A stretch of DNA of 64,000 bases from Aquipuribacter hungaricus (GTDB taxonomy: Bacteria; Actinomycetota; Actinomycetes; Actinomycetales; JBBAYJ01): assembly GCF_042663885.1 (NCBI RefSeq), contig NZ_JBHSXV010000001.1. One strand, written 5' to 3'. Under the pieces are notes generated by a model. That model saw only the letters and a program-made list of their open reading frames with translations, had not been told where the DNA came from and made no database searches. Of the stretch, positions 45,199-54,204 are shown piece by piece. Numbering within the stretch: position 1 is the stretch's first letter; every line of letters begins with the position of its first letter. The translations under genes were made by a program, and so were the position numbers.

Positions 45199-46270
45199 CG
45201 ATGGCGCTCATCGGCCGGTCGGGGCGGACGAAGGTGTCGTCGTCCGAGCCGTGCCCCGCCTTCTTGGCCCAGGCGTTGGCCCGCCAGGCGTCGGCCACCA
45301 CGGCGTCGTCGGCCCCGGAGCGGAGCAGGCCCCGCAGGTCGGTCCCGCCGGCGGAGAACAGGCAGCTGCGGACCTGGCCGTCGGCGGTCAGGCGCATCCG
45401 GTCGCAGCCGCCGCAGAACGGGCGGGTGACCGAGGCGATGACCCCGACCGAGCCGATCCGGGTGCCGTCCTCGACGACGTGCCACCGCTCGGCGGGCGCG
45501 CTGCCGCGGTCCTCGGCCGGCTCGAGGACGAAGGCCGCCGTCAGCTGGGCGAGCACCTCGTCGGCGGTGACCATCGCGTCGCGGTCCCACGCGCCCTGGG
45601 CGTCCAGCGGCATGTGCTCGATGATCCGCAGCTCGACGCCCGTGGTGCAGGCCCAGCGCACCAGGTCGACGACCTCGTCCTCGTTGACCCCGCGGACGAC
45701 CAGGGAGTTGACCTTGACCGGGCCGAGGCCGTGCGCGAGGGCCGCGTCGATGCCCGCGAGGACGTCGCGCAGCCGGTCGCGGTGGGTGATGGCGAGGTAG
45801 CGGTCCTGCCGGAGGCTGTCGAGGCTGATCGTCACCCGGTCCAGCCCCGCGGCGGCCAGCGCCGGCGCACGGCGGTCGAGCCCGACGCCGTTGGTCGTCA
45901 GGGCGGTGCGGACGCGGCGGCCGTCCGGCGTCAGCAGCGCCGACGTGCCGGCGACCAGGTCGGGCAGGTCCTTGCGCAGCAGCGGCTCGCCGCCGGTGAA
46001 CCGGACCTCGTCGATGCCGAGGTCGCGGACGGCCAGGCGCACCAGGCGCAGCGTCTCCTCCGCGCTCAGCAGGTCGGCGCCGGGCAGCCACGGCAGCCCC
46101 TCGGGCGGCATGCAGTAGGAGCAGCGGAGGTTGCAGCGGTCGGTGAGGGAGACCCGCAGGTCGCGTGCCCGGCGGCCGAAGGTGTCGAGCAGGCCGGTCT
46201 CGCCGGCGGGGCGCGGCCGGGCCGCGCGTCCCGAGGGCACGGCGGGCATGCCCAGCCCGATGCTCGTCAT
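45191..46270 (-). CDS. moaA: GTP 3',8-cyclase MoaA
   Basis: 359 residues. The radical-SAM cluster is DRCNLRCSYCMPPEG, and the C-terminal cluster is PFCGGCDRMRLTADGQVRSCLF; the protein ends in Gly-Gly (SAIGG), as required for activity. It converts GTP to the 3',8-cyclo intermediate at the first step of molybdenum cofactor synthesis. Overlaps moaD by 8 nt, so moaA-moaD are coupled. Confidence 0.95.
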   Translation of the reverse strand: MTSIGLGMPAVPSGRAARPRPAGETGLLDTFGRRARDLRVSLTDRCNLRCSYCMPPEGLPWLPGADLLSAEETLRLVRLAVRDLGIDEVRFTGGEPLLRKDLPDLVAGTSALLTPDGRRVRTALTTNGVGLDRRAPALAAAGLDRVTISLDSLRQDRYLAITHRDRLRDVLAGIDAALAHGLGPVKVNSLVVRGVNEDEVVDLVRWACTTGVELRIIEHMPLDAQGAWDRDAMVTADEVLAQLTAAFVLEPAEDRGSAPAERWHVVEDGTRIGSVGVIASVTRPFCGGCDRMRLTADGQVRSCLFSAGGTDLRGLLRSGADDAVVADAWRANAWAKKAGHGSDDDTFVRPDRPMSAIGG

Positions 46271-46329
46271 CGGACCAGGGTAGGTCGGCCGGGCCCGCGC
46301 CGTCGCCCGGGCCCCGGTCGTCATTCGGG

Positions 46330-46343
46330 TGGGACCGCTCCCA
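46330..46343 (+). promoter_or_regulatory. CebR-type operator at the GH1 promoter
   Basis: TGGGACCGCTCCCA differs by one base from the CebR box TGGGAGCGCTCCCA known from Streptomyces cellobiose-utilisation genes. A TAGGCT -10 box at 46348-46353 ends 7 nt before the ATG, so the operator sits in the -35/-10 spacer of a leaderless promoter. Confidence 0.7.
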
Positions 46344-46360
46344 CGGGTAGGCTCGCCCGC

Positions 46361-47773
46361 ATGGTCCAGCTGCCGACGACGTTCACGTGGGGCGCTGCCA
46401 CCGCCTCGTTCCAGATCGAGGGCGACCGCGCCGGTCGTGGGGAGACCGTGTGGGACGCGTTCTGCCGCGTCCCGGGGGCGGTGTCGGACGGGACAGACGG
46501 CGACGTCACGTGCGACCACGTGCACCGCTACGCCGAGGACGTGCGGATCCTGTCCGACCTCGGCGTGGACGCCTACCGCTTCTCCGTGGCGTGGGCGCGG
46601 GTGCAGCCGACCGGGCGGGGCGACTTCTCCGCCGACGGCCTCGGCTTCTACGACCGGCTGGTCGACGAGCTGCTCGGCGCCGGCATCGAGCCCTGGCTCA
46701 CGCTGTACCACTGGGACCTCCCGCTGGAGCTGCAGCACCTGGGTGGCTGGGCCTCCCGCCGCACCGTCGACGCCTACGTCGAGTACGCCCTGGGCGTGCA
46801 GGACGCGCTCGGCGACCGGGTCAAGCGCTGGGCCACCCACAACGAGCCGTGGTGCGCGGCGTGGCTCGGGTACGGCGCCGGGATCCACGCCCCGGGCGTC
46901 CGGGACCACGCGCTCGCCACCCGCGCCACCCACCACCTGCTGCTGTCCCACGGCCGGGCCGTCGCCGCCATGCGCGAGGTCGACCCCGACGCCGCGTACG
47001 GCATCGTGCTCAACCTCGACCACGGCCGGGCCGTCGACGGCGAGCAGGTCACCCTCGACGCCGTCCGGCACCGCGACGGCGTCCGCAACCGGGTGTGGCT
47101 GGACGCCCTGGCCGGGCGCGGCTACCCCGCCGACACCGTCGAGCTGCTGCACCCGCACCTGGACGGCGCGGTCGCCGAGGGCGACATGGAGCAGATCGCC
47201 ACCCCCGTGGACTTCATCGGGCTCAACTACTACAACGACGCGCTGCTCGAGGCCGCGGACGGGCGCACCCCGACCGCCGACCTGCTGCAGCCGGGCCTGG
47301 AGCTCGTCCGCGACGCCGACCCGGGCGAGGGCGCGACCGCGATGGGCTGGCCGGTCACGCCGTCCGGCTTCACCGACATCATCCGCCGCACCCTCACCGA
47401 GTACCCCGAGCTCGGCCCGCTCTACGTCACCGAGAACGGCTCGGCGTGGGACGACGACGCCACCCCGGCCGAGGACGGCGTCATCGAGGACACCCCGCGG
47501 GTGGGGTACCTGCACGCCCACCTCGAGGCGCTCGCCGCCGCCCGGGCCGAGGGCCTGGACGTGCGCGGGTACTTCGCGTGGTCGCTGCTCGACAACTTCG
47601 AGTGGGCGCTCGGGCTCAGCAAGCGCTTCGGCCTGGTCCGGGTGGACTTCGAGACCCAGCAGCGCACGGTCAAGCGCAGCTGGCAGGCCTACCGGGACGC
47701 GATCGCCGCCGACAAGGCGTCCGCGTCCTCGACCGACGCCGCCGCCCCGGGCACGACCCCCACCGAGGCCTGA
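46361..47773 (+). CDS. Glycoside hydrolase family 1 beta-glucosidase
   Basis: 470 residues. The acid/base is E162 in THNEPWCA and the nucleophile E358 in YVTENGSAW; FTWGAATASFQIEG and GLNYYNDALLE are family hallmarks. No signal peptide, so it splits imported cellobiose or other beta-glucosides in the cytoplasm. A CebR-like operator overlaps its promoter, which suggests induction by cellobiose, although no cebEFG importer is in this window. Confidence 0.93.
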   Translation: MVQLPTTFTWGAATASFQIEGDRAGRGETVWDAFCRVPGAVSDGTDGDVTCDHVHRYAEDVRILSDLGVDAYRFSVAWARVQPTGRGDFSADGLGFYDRLVDELLGAGIEPWLTLYHWDLPLELQHLGGWASRRTVDAYVEYALGVQDALGDRVKRWATHNEPWCAAWLGYGAGIHAPGVRDHALATRATHHLLLSHGRAVAAMREVDPDAAYGIVLNLDHGRAVDGEQVTLDAVRHRDGVRNRVWLDALAGRGYPADTVELLHPHLDGAVAEGDMEQIATPVDFIGLNYYNDALLEAADGRTPTADLLQPGLELVRDADPGEGATAMGWPVTPSGFTDIIRRTLTEYPELGPLYVTENGSAWDDDATPAEDGVIEDTPRVGYLHAHLEALAAARAEGLDVRGYFAWSLLDNFEWALGLSKRFGLVRVDFETQQRTVKRSWQAYRDAIAADKASASSTDAAAPGTTPTEA

Positions 47774-47795
47774 CCCTCCCGCCCCCCGGGGGCCG

Positions 47796-48086
47796 TCACC
47801 CGCGGAACATGCGTGCGGTGGCGGCCTCCGTCTCGGCGTACTGCCGCCCGGCCTGGCCCAGCGCGAGCTGGATGCTGTCCAGGCTGTCGCGGACGTGGTT
47901 CTGCGTGGCCCGCCACTCCGCCGCCAGCGCCGCGAAGCCCGTGGCGGCCTGCCCCCGCCACACGCCCTGCAGGTCCTCCAGGTGCCGCATCATGGCGTCG
48001 ACCTCGGCGGTGAGCGTCGCCGACGTGGCGCGCACCTTCGCGCTCGCGGCGTCGACGCGGCCGGCGTCGACCTCGAACTGGGTCAT
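47796..48086 (-). CDS. WXG100 (ESAT-6-like) protein
   Basis: 96 residues, the classic length. The helix-turn-helix hairpin carries the WRG variant of the WXG turn (DLQGVWRGQAATGFAAL), and the C-terminus holds the YxxxE secretion signal (YAETE). Substrate of a type VII (ESX) system. No other ESX components are present here. Confidence 0.85.
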   Translation of the reverse strand: MTQFEVDAGRVDAASAKVRATSATLTAEVDAMMRHLEDLQGVWRGQAATGFAALAAEWRATQNHVRDSLDSIQLALGQAGRQYAETEAATARMFRG

Positions 48087-48199
48087 GGTCGTCCCCTCTC
48101 CCGGCGGCCCCCTGCCGCCCGGGCCAGGGTGCCCCGCGGCGACGGGCTCCCGCGGGCGTCGTCCACAGGTCCGGGACGACCGGGTCGTACCCTCGCCCG

Positions 48200-48484
48200 A
48201 TGGGCCTGCTCATCGACCCGCCGCTGTGGCCGGCGCACGGCCGGCTGTGGTCGCACCTGGTCAGCGACACCTCCGTCGAGGAGCTGCACGCCTTCGCCCG
48301 GGCCAACGGGGTGCCGGAGCGGGCGTTCGACCTGGACCACTACGACGTGCCGGACTCCGCCCACGAGGCCCTGGTCGCCGCAGGCGCCGAGCCGGTGGGC
48401 GCGGGGGACCTGCTGCGGCGGCTGCGCGGGGCCGGCCTGCGGGTCACGGCCGCCGAGCGGCGAGCACGGCGAGCTCGCGGCTGA
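48200..48484 (+). CDS. DUF4031 protein
   Basis: 94 residues with the DUF4031 core IDPPLWPAHGRLWSHLVSDTS followed by ELHAFARANGVPERAFDLDHYDVP. Function unknown. TACCCT ends 6 nt before the ATG (leaderless). Its 3' end overlaps the opposing HD-type gene by about 40 bp. Confidence 0.82.
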   Translation: MGLLIDPPLWPAHGRLWSHLVSDTSVEELHAFARANGVPERAFDLDHYDVPDSAHEALVAAGAEPVGAGDLLRRLRGAGLRVTAAERRARRARG

Positions 48485-49118
48485 CGTTGGCCCGCGCCGC
48501 CGCCTCCCACGCCGCAGCGGTCGGCGTCCGGTAGAGCCGGTCGGCGGCCACGAGCCGGCGCAGCACGGCCGCCCGCCCGGCGGCGAACGCGGCGTCGGGG
48601 ACGTGGGCGTACTCCCGCCGGACGTCCGCGGCGTAGGTGTCGTAGCGCTCCGGCGGTGCGGCGAGCACCCCCAGGTCGGCGTCGCACAGCACGGCGGCGT
48701 CCGCGGCGCCGTCGCGCGCCTCGTGCCGGGTCGTCACCAGGACCAGGTCGGCGACCCGGGCGGCGTCCGCGGCCGGCAGCCCCAGGCCCCGCAGCTGCCG
48801 TGAGGCCAGGTCGGCGCTGGCCCGCTCGTCCTCGCCGGCCCGGCCCTCGTGCACCGCGTCGTGCCACCAGGCGGCGAGCCGGACCAGGTCGGGGCTGTCG
48901 GCGTGCCCGGCCAGGACGTCGACGCGGGCGAGCACCTCGGCCAGGTGGCGGCTGTCGTGGTACCCGCGGTGGGGCTCCGACCAGCGGGCCAGCAGGTCGC
49001 CCTGGACCGACGCGGCGCCGTCCCCGTCCGCACCGAGGCGGACGAGGACGGCGACGAGGTCGGGGACCTCCGGGACGGACGCGGGCGGCGCGGGGACCGG
49101 GGCGGGCGTGTCGGGCAC
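48444..49118 (-). CDS. HD-domain phosphohydrolase-like protein
   Basis: 224 residues. Metal-binding residues of an HD fold are visible in YHDSRHLAEVL, LAAWWHDAVHE and LVTTRHEARDGAADAAVLCDADLGVL, with GEDERASADLA between. Proteins of this kind are widespread in actinobacteria and unassigned. The N-terminus is Pro/Val-rich. GTG start. It lies downstream of the HtrA-type gene and may be cotranscribed. Confidence 0.75.
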   Translation of the reverse strand: MPDTPAPVPAPPASVPEVPDLVAVLVRLGADGDGAASVQGDLLARWSEPHRGYHDSRHLAEVLARVDVLAGHADSPDLVRLAAWWHDAVHEGRAGEDERASADLASRQLRGLGLPAADAARVADLVLVTTRHEARDGAADAAVLCDADLGVLAAPPERYDTYAADVRREYAHVPDAAFAAGRAAVLRRLVAADRLYRTPTAAAWEAAARANVSRELAVLAARRP

Positions 49119-49167
49119 CCGCCCAGCCTGGCAGCCGGTCGCCCGCTCCTGCGGTCCCCGGTCGGGC

Positions 49168-50499
49168 TCAGGCCTCGGCGGCCTCGACCGTGACGGGCAC
49201 CTCGAGCGCCTCGCCGTCTCGCTCGACGACGACGTCGACGGTCTGCCCGGGCTGCAGGGCACGGACCCGGGCGGTGAGGGAGACCGCGGAGGTCGTCGGG
49301 CGGCCCTCGACGGCGACCACGACGTCACCGGCCTGCAGGCCGGCCTGCGCCGCGGCGGACCCGGGCTCGACCTGGGCCAGGCCGGCGCCGAGCCGCTCGC
49401 CGGCCCACGGGCCGTCGACGACCTCGGCGGTGGCGTCGTCGAGGTAGACCCCGAGCCGGGCGTGCTCGGCGGTGCCGTCCTCGATGAGCTGCTCCGCGAC
49501 GGCCGCGGCGGAGTCGACGGGGATGGCGAAGCCGAGGCCGATCGACCCGGACTGGCCGCCCGCGCCGCTGCCGAGCCCGGCGATCGAGGAGTTGATGCCG
49601 ACGAGCCGGCCCTGCGCGTCGACGAGGGCGCCGCCGGAGTTGCCGGGGTTGACCGCGGCGTCGGTCTGCACCGCGTCGGTGACGACCGGCTCTCCGGAGG
49701 AGACGCCGACCGACTGCGTGGTCACGGGCCGGTCGAGGGCGCTGACGATGCCCGTGGTGACCGTGCCCGCCAGGCCCAGCGGGTTGCCGACCGCCATGAC
49801 GGGGTCGCCGACCTGCACGTCGTCCGACGAGCCCAGCTCGACGGGGACCAGGTCGTCCGGGGCGTCGAGCACCTGCAGGACCGCGAGGTCGGTCGACGGG
49901 TCGAGCCCCACGACGTCGGCCGCGAGCACGCGCCCGTCGACGAGGGTGACGCTGACCTCGACGCCGCCGCTGGACGTGGCGACGACGTGGTTGTTGGTGA
50001 GGACGTGGCCGGCCTCGTCGAGGACGACGCCGCTGCCCTGGCCGCCGGAGCCGTCGGCGGACTGCACGGTGATCGCCACGACGCTCGGCTGCACCTGCTC
50101 GGCCACCTCGCCCCAGTCGACCCCGTCGGCGGCCGCGGAGGCGCCGGTCGCGTCGGTCGTCCCCGGGTCGTCGCTGCTGCCGTCCGTGCTGTCGCTGCTG
50201 TCGTCCGGACTGCCGTCGGCGCTGCCGTCGGTGGCGGTGTCCCCGTCGGCGCCCAGGGCGGGCAGCGGCGCGAGGGCGGCGACCAGGTCGTCGGCGGTGG
50301 TGACCACCACGGCCCCGACCCCGACGGCGCCTGCGGCCATGAGGGCGGTCGCGGCGACGGCGGTCACCGCGAGCGGGGTGCGGCGGCGGGGCGCCGGGAC
50401 GGGCTGCTCGGTGCCGGCCGGCGCGGGCTGCTGCGGGTGGGCCCACGGGGTCGGGGGGACGGGGAGGGGCTGGGTGCGGTCGCTGCCGGGCTCGGTCAT
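49168..50499 (-). CDS. HtrA/DegP-type trypsin-like serine protease with PDZ domain
   Basis: 443 residues. A proline-rich cytoplasmic start is followed by one membrane helix (LAVTAVAATALMAAGAVGVGAVVV), an acidic Ser/Asp/Gly linker and the protease domain with the triad H171 (LTNNHVVA), D204 (PSTDLAVL) and S288 (NPGNSGGAL). A PDZ domain closes it (GAGLAQVEPGSAAAQAGLQAGDVVVAVEG). Membrane-anchored, acting outside the cell in envelope protein quality control. It is divergent from the ABC exporter gene. Confidence 0.92.
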   Translation of the reverse strand: MTEPGSDRTQPLPVPPTPWAHPQQPAPAGTEQPVPAPRRRTPLAVTAVAATALMAAGAVGVGAVVVTTADDLVAALAPLPALGADGDTATDGSADGSPDDSSDSTDGSSDDPGTTDATGASAAADGVDWGEVAEQVQPSVVAITVQSADGSGGQGSGVVLDEAGHVLTNNHVVATSSGGVEVSVTLVDGRVLAADVVGLDPSTDLAVLQVLDAPDDLVPVELGSSDDVQVGDPVMAVGNPLGLAGTVTTGIVSALDRPVTTQSVGVSSGEPVVTDAVQTDAAVNPGNSGGALVDAQGRLVGINSSIAGLGSGAGGQSGSIGLGFAIPVDSAAAVAEQLIEDGTAEHARLGVYLDDATAEVVDGPWAGERLGAGLAQVEPGSAAAQAGLQAGDVVVAVEGRPTTSAVSLTARVRALQPGQTVDVVVERDGEALEVPVTVEAAEA

Positions 50500-50655
50500 G
50501 GACCCAGGAGACACCCGGCGCCTGCACGCTCCCCGGGAGGACGCTGGGTGCTCGCTGTGAACGTGGACCCGGTCGACCGGTGTGCCGGCGGGCGGGCGTG
50601 ACGCTGAGGGTGAACGCGCTGGGGCCGGGGCGGGACCCGGGCGGAGGATGGTCGG

Positions 50656-52539
50656 GTGAGCGAGGGCGGGTCGCACCGGGCGAGGACGGACGGTCGGAGC
50701 ACGGGCACCAGGGCGGGCGACGGGACGGGCGCACCGGACGCCGGACCGGCCGCTGCGGGAACCGCCGCGCCGACCGACGGTGCCCCGGCGGGCGGGGCGC
50801 GGGCCGACCTGCGCGTGCTGGGCCGGCTGCTGCGGCCGCACACCGGCGCCCTCGCGGTGGCCGGTGTCCTGGGTCTGGCCAACGCCGCCGCCGCGCTCGC
50901 CCAGCCGCTGCTCGTGCGCGAGGTCATCGGCTCCATCGAGGCCGCCTCGTCGGTCCTCACCCCGGCGGTGTGGCTCGTCGTCGCGCTCGTCGTGGCGGCG
51001 GTCCTGTCCGGGATCCAGTCCTACGTGCTCCAGCGGACCGGCGAGGCCGTGGTCCTGCGCACCCGCCGCCGGCTCGTCGACCGGCTGCTGCGGCTGCCTG
51101 TCGCCGAGCTCGACCGCCGGAGCAGCGGCGACCTCATCTCCCGGGTAGGGGCGGACACCACGCTGCTGCGCTCGGTGGTCACCAGCGGGCTCGTCGACCT
51201 CGCCTCCGGCGTCGTCATCATCGTCGGCGCGCTCGTCGCCATGGCCGTCGTCGACCCGCTCCTGCTGGGCGTCACGGTCACGGCCGTCGTCGTGGGCATG
51301 CTCGGGGCGCTGCTCGTCGTCCGCCGGGTCAGGTCGGCGTCGCTGGCCGCGCAGACCGCCGTCGGGGTCATGACGGCAGGCGTCGACCGGTCGCTCGGCG
51401 GCGTCCGCACCATCCGCGCGGCCGGCGCCGAGGAGCGGGAGTCCGAGACCGTCGGCGCGTCCGCGACCGGGGCGTTCGTCGCGGGGCTCCGGCTGGCCCG
51501 GCTGCAGGCCGTCCTCGGGCCGGTCGCCTCCATCGCGGTGCAGGGGGCGTTCCTCGCGGTGCTCGGCGTGGGCGGGGTGCGCGTCGCCTCCGGGCAGGTC
51601 ACGGTGGGCGACCTCGTCGCGTTCGTCCTCCTGCTGTTCCTGCTCGTGCAGCCGCTGGCGCAGGGCATCTCGGCGTTCGCCGCGATCCAGACCGGCCTCG
51701 GCGCGCTCGCCCGGATCGAGGAGGTGCTCGCGCTGCCCGAGGAGTCCGGCGCCGACGTGGTGCGGGTGCGGGGCGCGCTCGGGCACGCGCCGGTCGAGGT
51801 GCGCCTGGAGGGCGTCTCGTTCTCCTACCCCGACCCTGACAGCGCGGACGGCCTGGGTGCCCCGGTGCTGGTCGGCACCACGTTCACGGCCCCGGCCGGG
51901 CGCCGGACGGCGATCGTCGGCCCCTCCGGAGCCGGCAAGTCGACCGTCCTCGCCCTGGTCGAGCGGTTCTACGACACCGACGCCGGTGCCGTGGTCGTCG
52001 GCGGGCACGACGTCCGCGACCTCGACCGCCGCGAGCTGCGCGCCGCGACGGCGTACGTGGAGCAGGACGCCCCGGCGCTGGCCGGCACCATCCGCGACAA
52101 CCTGCTGCTCGGGCGGCCCTCCGCCGACGACGACGAGCTGCGGGCGGTGCTCGCGCAGGTCAACCTGTCCGACCTGCTCCTGCGCGGCGACCGCGGCCTG
52201 GACACCCAGGTCGGCGACGACGGCATCCTGCTGTCCGGCGGCCAGCGCCAGCGCCTGGCGATCGCCCGCGCGCTGCTCGCCCGGCCCGCGCTGCTGCTGC
52301 TCGACGAGCCGACGTCGAGCCTGGACGCCCGCAACGAGCAGGCGCTCGCCGACGCGGTCGCCGCCATCGGCCCGGACACCACCGTGCTCGTCATCGCCCA
52401 CCGGCTGTCGACCGTGGTGGACGCCGACCGGATCGTCGTCATGGACGGCGGGGCGGTCGTCGCCGAGGGCACCCACCGCGAGCTGGTCGACAGCTCTCCG
52501 CTGTACCGGGACCTGGCGGCCCGGCAGCTGCTCGTCTGA
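50656..52539 (+). CDS. ABC transporter, fused permease/ATPase half-transporter
   Basis: 627 residues. An exporter-type membrane domain with six helices (about residues 55-350) is followed by the ATPase: Walker A GPSGAGKS, signature LSGGQRQRLAIARAL, Walker B LLLLDEPTSSLD and the H-switch VLVIAHRLSTV. The Q-loop reads AYVEQDAP. It works as a homodimer or with another half-transporter. Multidrug or lipid export is likely; the substrate is unknown. GGAGG precedes the GTG by 8 nt. Confidence 0.9.
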   Translation: MSEGGSHRARTDGRSTGTRAGDGTGAPDAGPAAAGTAAPTDGAPAGGARADLRVLGRLLRPHTGALAVAGVLGLANAAAALAQPLLVREVIGSIEAASSVLTPAVWLVVALVVAAVLSGIQSYVLQRTGEAVVLRTRRRLVDRLLRLPVAELDRRSSGDLISRVGADTTLLRSVVTSGLVDLASGVVIIVGALVAMAVVDPLLLGVTVTAVVVGMLGALLVVRRVRSASLAAQTAVGVMTAGVDRSLGGVRTIRAAGAEERESETVGASATGAFVAGLRLARLQAVLGPVASIAVQGAFLAVLGVGGVRVASGQVTVGDLVAFVLLLFLLVQPLAQGISAFAAIQTGLGALARIEEVLALPEESGADVVRVRGALGHAPVEVRLEGVSFSYPDPDSADGLGAPVLVGTTFTAPAGRRTAIVGPSGAGKSTVLALVERFYDTDAGAVVVGGHDVRDLDRRELRAATAYVEQDAPALAGTIRDNLLLGRPSADDDELRAVLAQVNLSDLLLRGDRGLDTQVGDDGILLSGGQRQRLAIARALLARPALLLLDEPTSSLDARNEQALADAVAAIGPDTTVLVIAHRLSTVVDADRIVVMDGGAVVAEGTHRELVDSSPLYRDLAARQLLV

Positions 52540-52557
52540 GGGCTGCCGGGCGGTCCC

Positions 52558-54204
52558 TCACGGAGCGTGCGGCGCGGGCGGCTGCTGCCCGGTCGGGCCC
52601 GGACCCGGCACCTGGTCGGCCGTGTCGTGGTCGGCCGGCGCCTCGCCGGCCGACCCCCCGTCGGTCGTCGCCTCGTCGGTCGCGGACTGGTCGGTCGCGG
52701 CGTGGTCGGTCGGGGACGGCACGGGGGCCGGCAGCAGCACCCGGAAGGTCGCGCCGCCGCCGGGGGTGTCGTCCACCTCGACCCGTCCGCCGTGCCCGGC
52801 CACGACGGCCGCCACGATCGACAGCCCCAGACCCGTGCCGCCGGTGCCGCGGTGGCGGGAGGCGTCCAGGCGGGAGAACCGGTCGAACACGCGGGCACGC
52901 TCCTGCACCGGGATGCCGGGGCCGTGGTCGCGGACCTCGAGCACCGCGGCCGGGCCGGGGGCCGTACCGACCGCGAGCTCGACCGGGGTGCCGCGGGGGG
53001 TGTGCCGGACGGCGTTGCCCACGAGGTTGGTGATCACCTGGCGGAGGCGGTCCGGGTCGCCGACCACGTGGACGGGCGCGACGCCGCTGCCGTCGAGCGC
53101 GCGCACCGTCACCCGGCGGGTCGGGTCGAGGGCGCGCACGTCGCCGCCGGCGTCCAGCGCGAGCACCGCCAGGTCGACGTCGGTGCGCTGCACGGGGCGC
53201 TGCTCGTCGAGCTTGGCCAGGAGCAGCAGGTCGTCGACGAGGACGCCCAGGCGCCGGGCCTCGGCCTCGATCCGGGCGAACGTGGGCGCGACCTCGTCCT
53301 GCGGCACGGCGCCCTGCCGGTGCAGCTCGGCGAACCCGCGGATGCTCGCCAGCGGCGTCCGCAGCTCGTGCGAGGCGTCGGCGACGAAGCGCCGCATCCG
53401 GTCCTGGCTGGCCTCGCGCTGGCGGATGCTGTCCTCGATCCGGGCGAGCATGCCGTTGAGCGCGCCGGTGAGCCGGCCGACCTCGGTGTCCTGGCCGCCC
53501 TCGGGCACGCGCGCCGACAGCTCGCCCCGGGCGATCGCGACGGCCGTGTGCTCCACCGCGGTGAGCGGGCGCAACGACCGGCGCACGGCCACCCCGCCGA
53601 GCAGGGCGGCCACCGCGACGACCGCGCTGCCGATGACGAGGGTGACGACGCTGAGGCGCTTGGTGGCGTCGTCGGCGTCGAGGGGGAGCGCGACCGACAC
53701 CGACGCGTCGCCGCTGTCGGTCGGTAGCGACACCACCCGCCAGCGCCCGACGCCCTGCTGCGAGCCCACCGTGAAGGGCTCGCTGCCCCGGGCGGCGGCC
53801 TCGCTGCTCGACAGCTCCGGGACGGCGGGCATGCCCCCGCGGCTGCGGACGACCGGCCGCACCTCGACCGTCGTGTCGCGGGACTCCACGAAGACCACGA
53901 CGACGTACTCGCTGGGGATGTCGGCGACCAGTGAGACCCGGCGCCCCTCCTGGACGGGTCCGGCCAGCTCGTCGGCGGTCGCCTGCGCAAGGGTCAGCGC
54001 CGTGGCCCTGAGCTGGGCGTCGACCCGCTCGACGAGCTGGCGGCGCTCCTCGACGACCAGGGCGGCGCCGACGACCATGGTCGCCACCGTCACCGCGAGC
54101 ACGACGATGAGGACGAGCCGCAGCTCCAGGCTGACCCCGGAGCCGGGCCGAGCCCCCTGGGGCGGGGCGGGCGGGACCGGGGCGGTGCCGCCGGGCTCAG
54201 GCAT
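52558..54204 (-). CDS. Sensor histidine kinase
   Basis: 548 residues. Two membrane helices (about 27-49 and 188-210) enclose an extracellular sensor domain of about 135 residues. HAMP, the H-box ADASHELRTPLASIRGF with H279, N-box NLVGNAVRHT and ATP-lid DHGPGIP / GGTGLGLSIV follow. A C-terminal acidic, repeat-rich tail of about 60 residues (ATDQSATDEATTDGG...) is unusual. It overlaps the response regulator by 8 nt. Confidence 0.9.
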   Translation of the reverse strand: MPEPGGTAPVPPAPPQGARPGSGVSLELRLVLIVVLAVTVATMVVGAALVVEERRQLVERVDAQLRATALTLAQATADELAGPVQEGRRVSLVADIPSEYVVVVFVESRDTTVEVRPVVRSRGGMPAVPELSSSEAAARGSEPFTVGSQQGVGRWRVVSLPTDSGDASVSVALPLDADDATKRLSVVTLVIGSAVVAVAALLGGVAVRRSLRPLTAVEHTAVAIARGELSARVPEGGQDTEVGRLTGALNGMLARIEDSIRQREASQDRMRRFVADASHELRTPLASIRGFAELHRQGAVPQDEVAPTFARIEAEARRLGVLVDDLLLLAKLDEQRPVQRTDVDLAVLALDAGGDVRALDPTRRVTVRALDGSGVAPVHVVGDPDRLRQVITNLVGNAVRHTPRGTPVELAVGTAPGPAAVLEVRDHGPGIPVQERARVFDRFSRLDASRHRGTGGTGLGLSIVAAVVAGHGGRVEVDDTPGGGATFRVLLPAPVPSPTDHAATDQSATDEATTDGGSAGEAPADHDTADQVPGPGPTGQQPPAPHAP

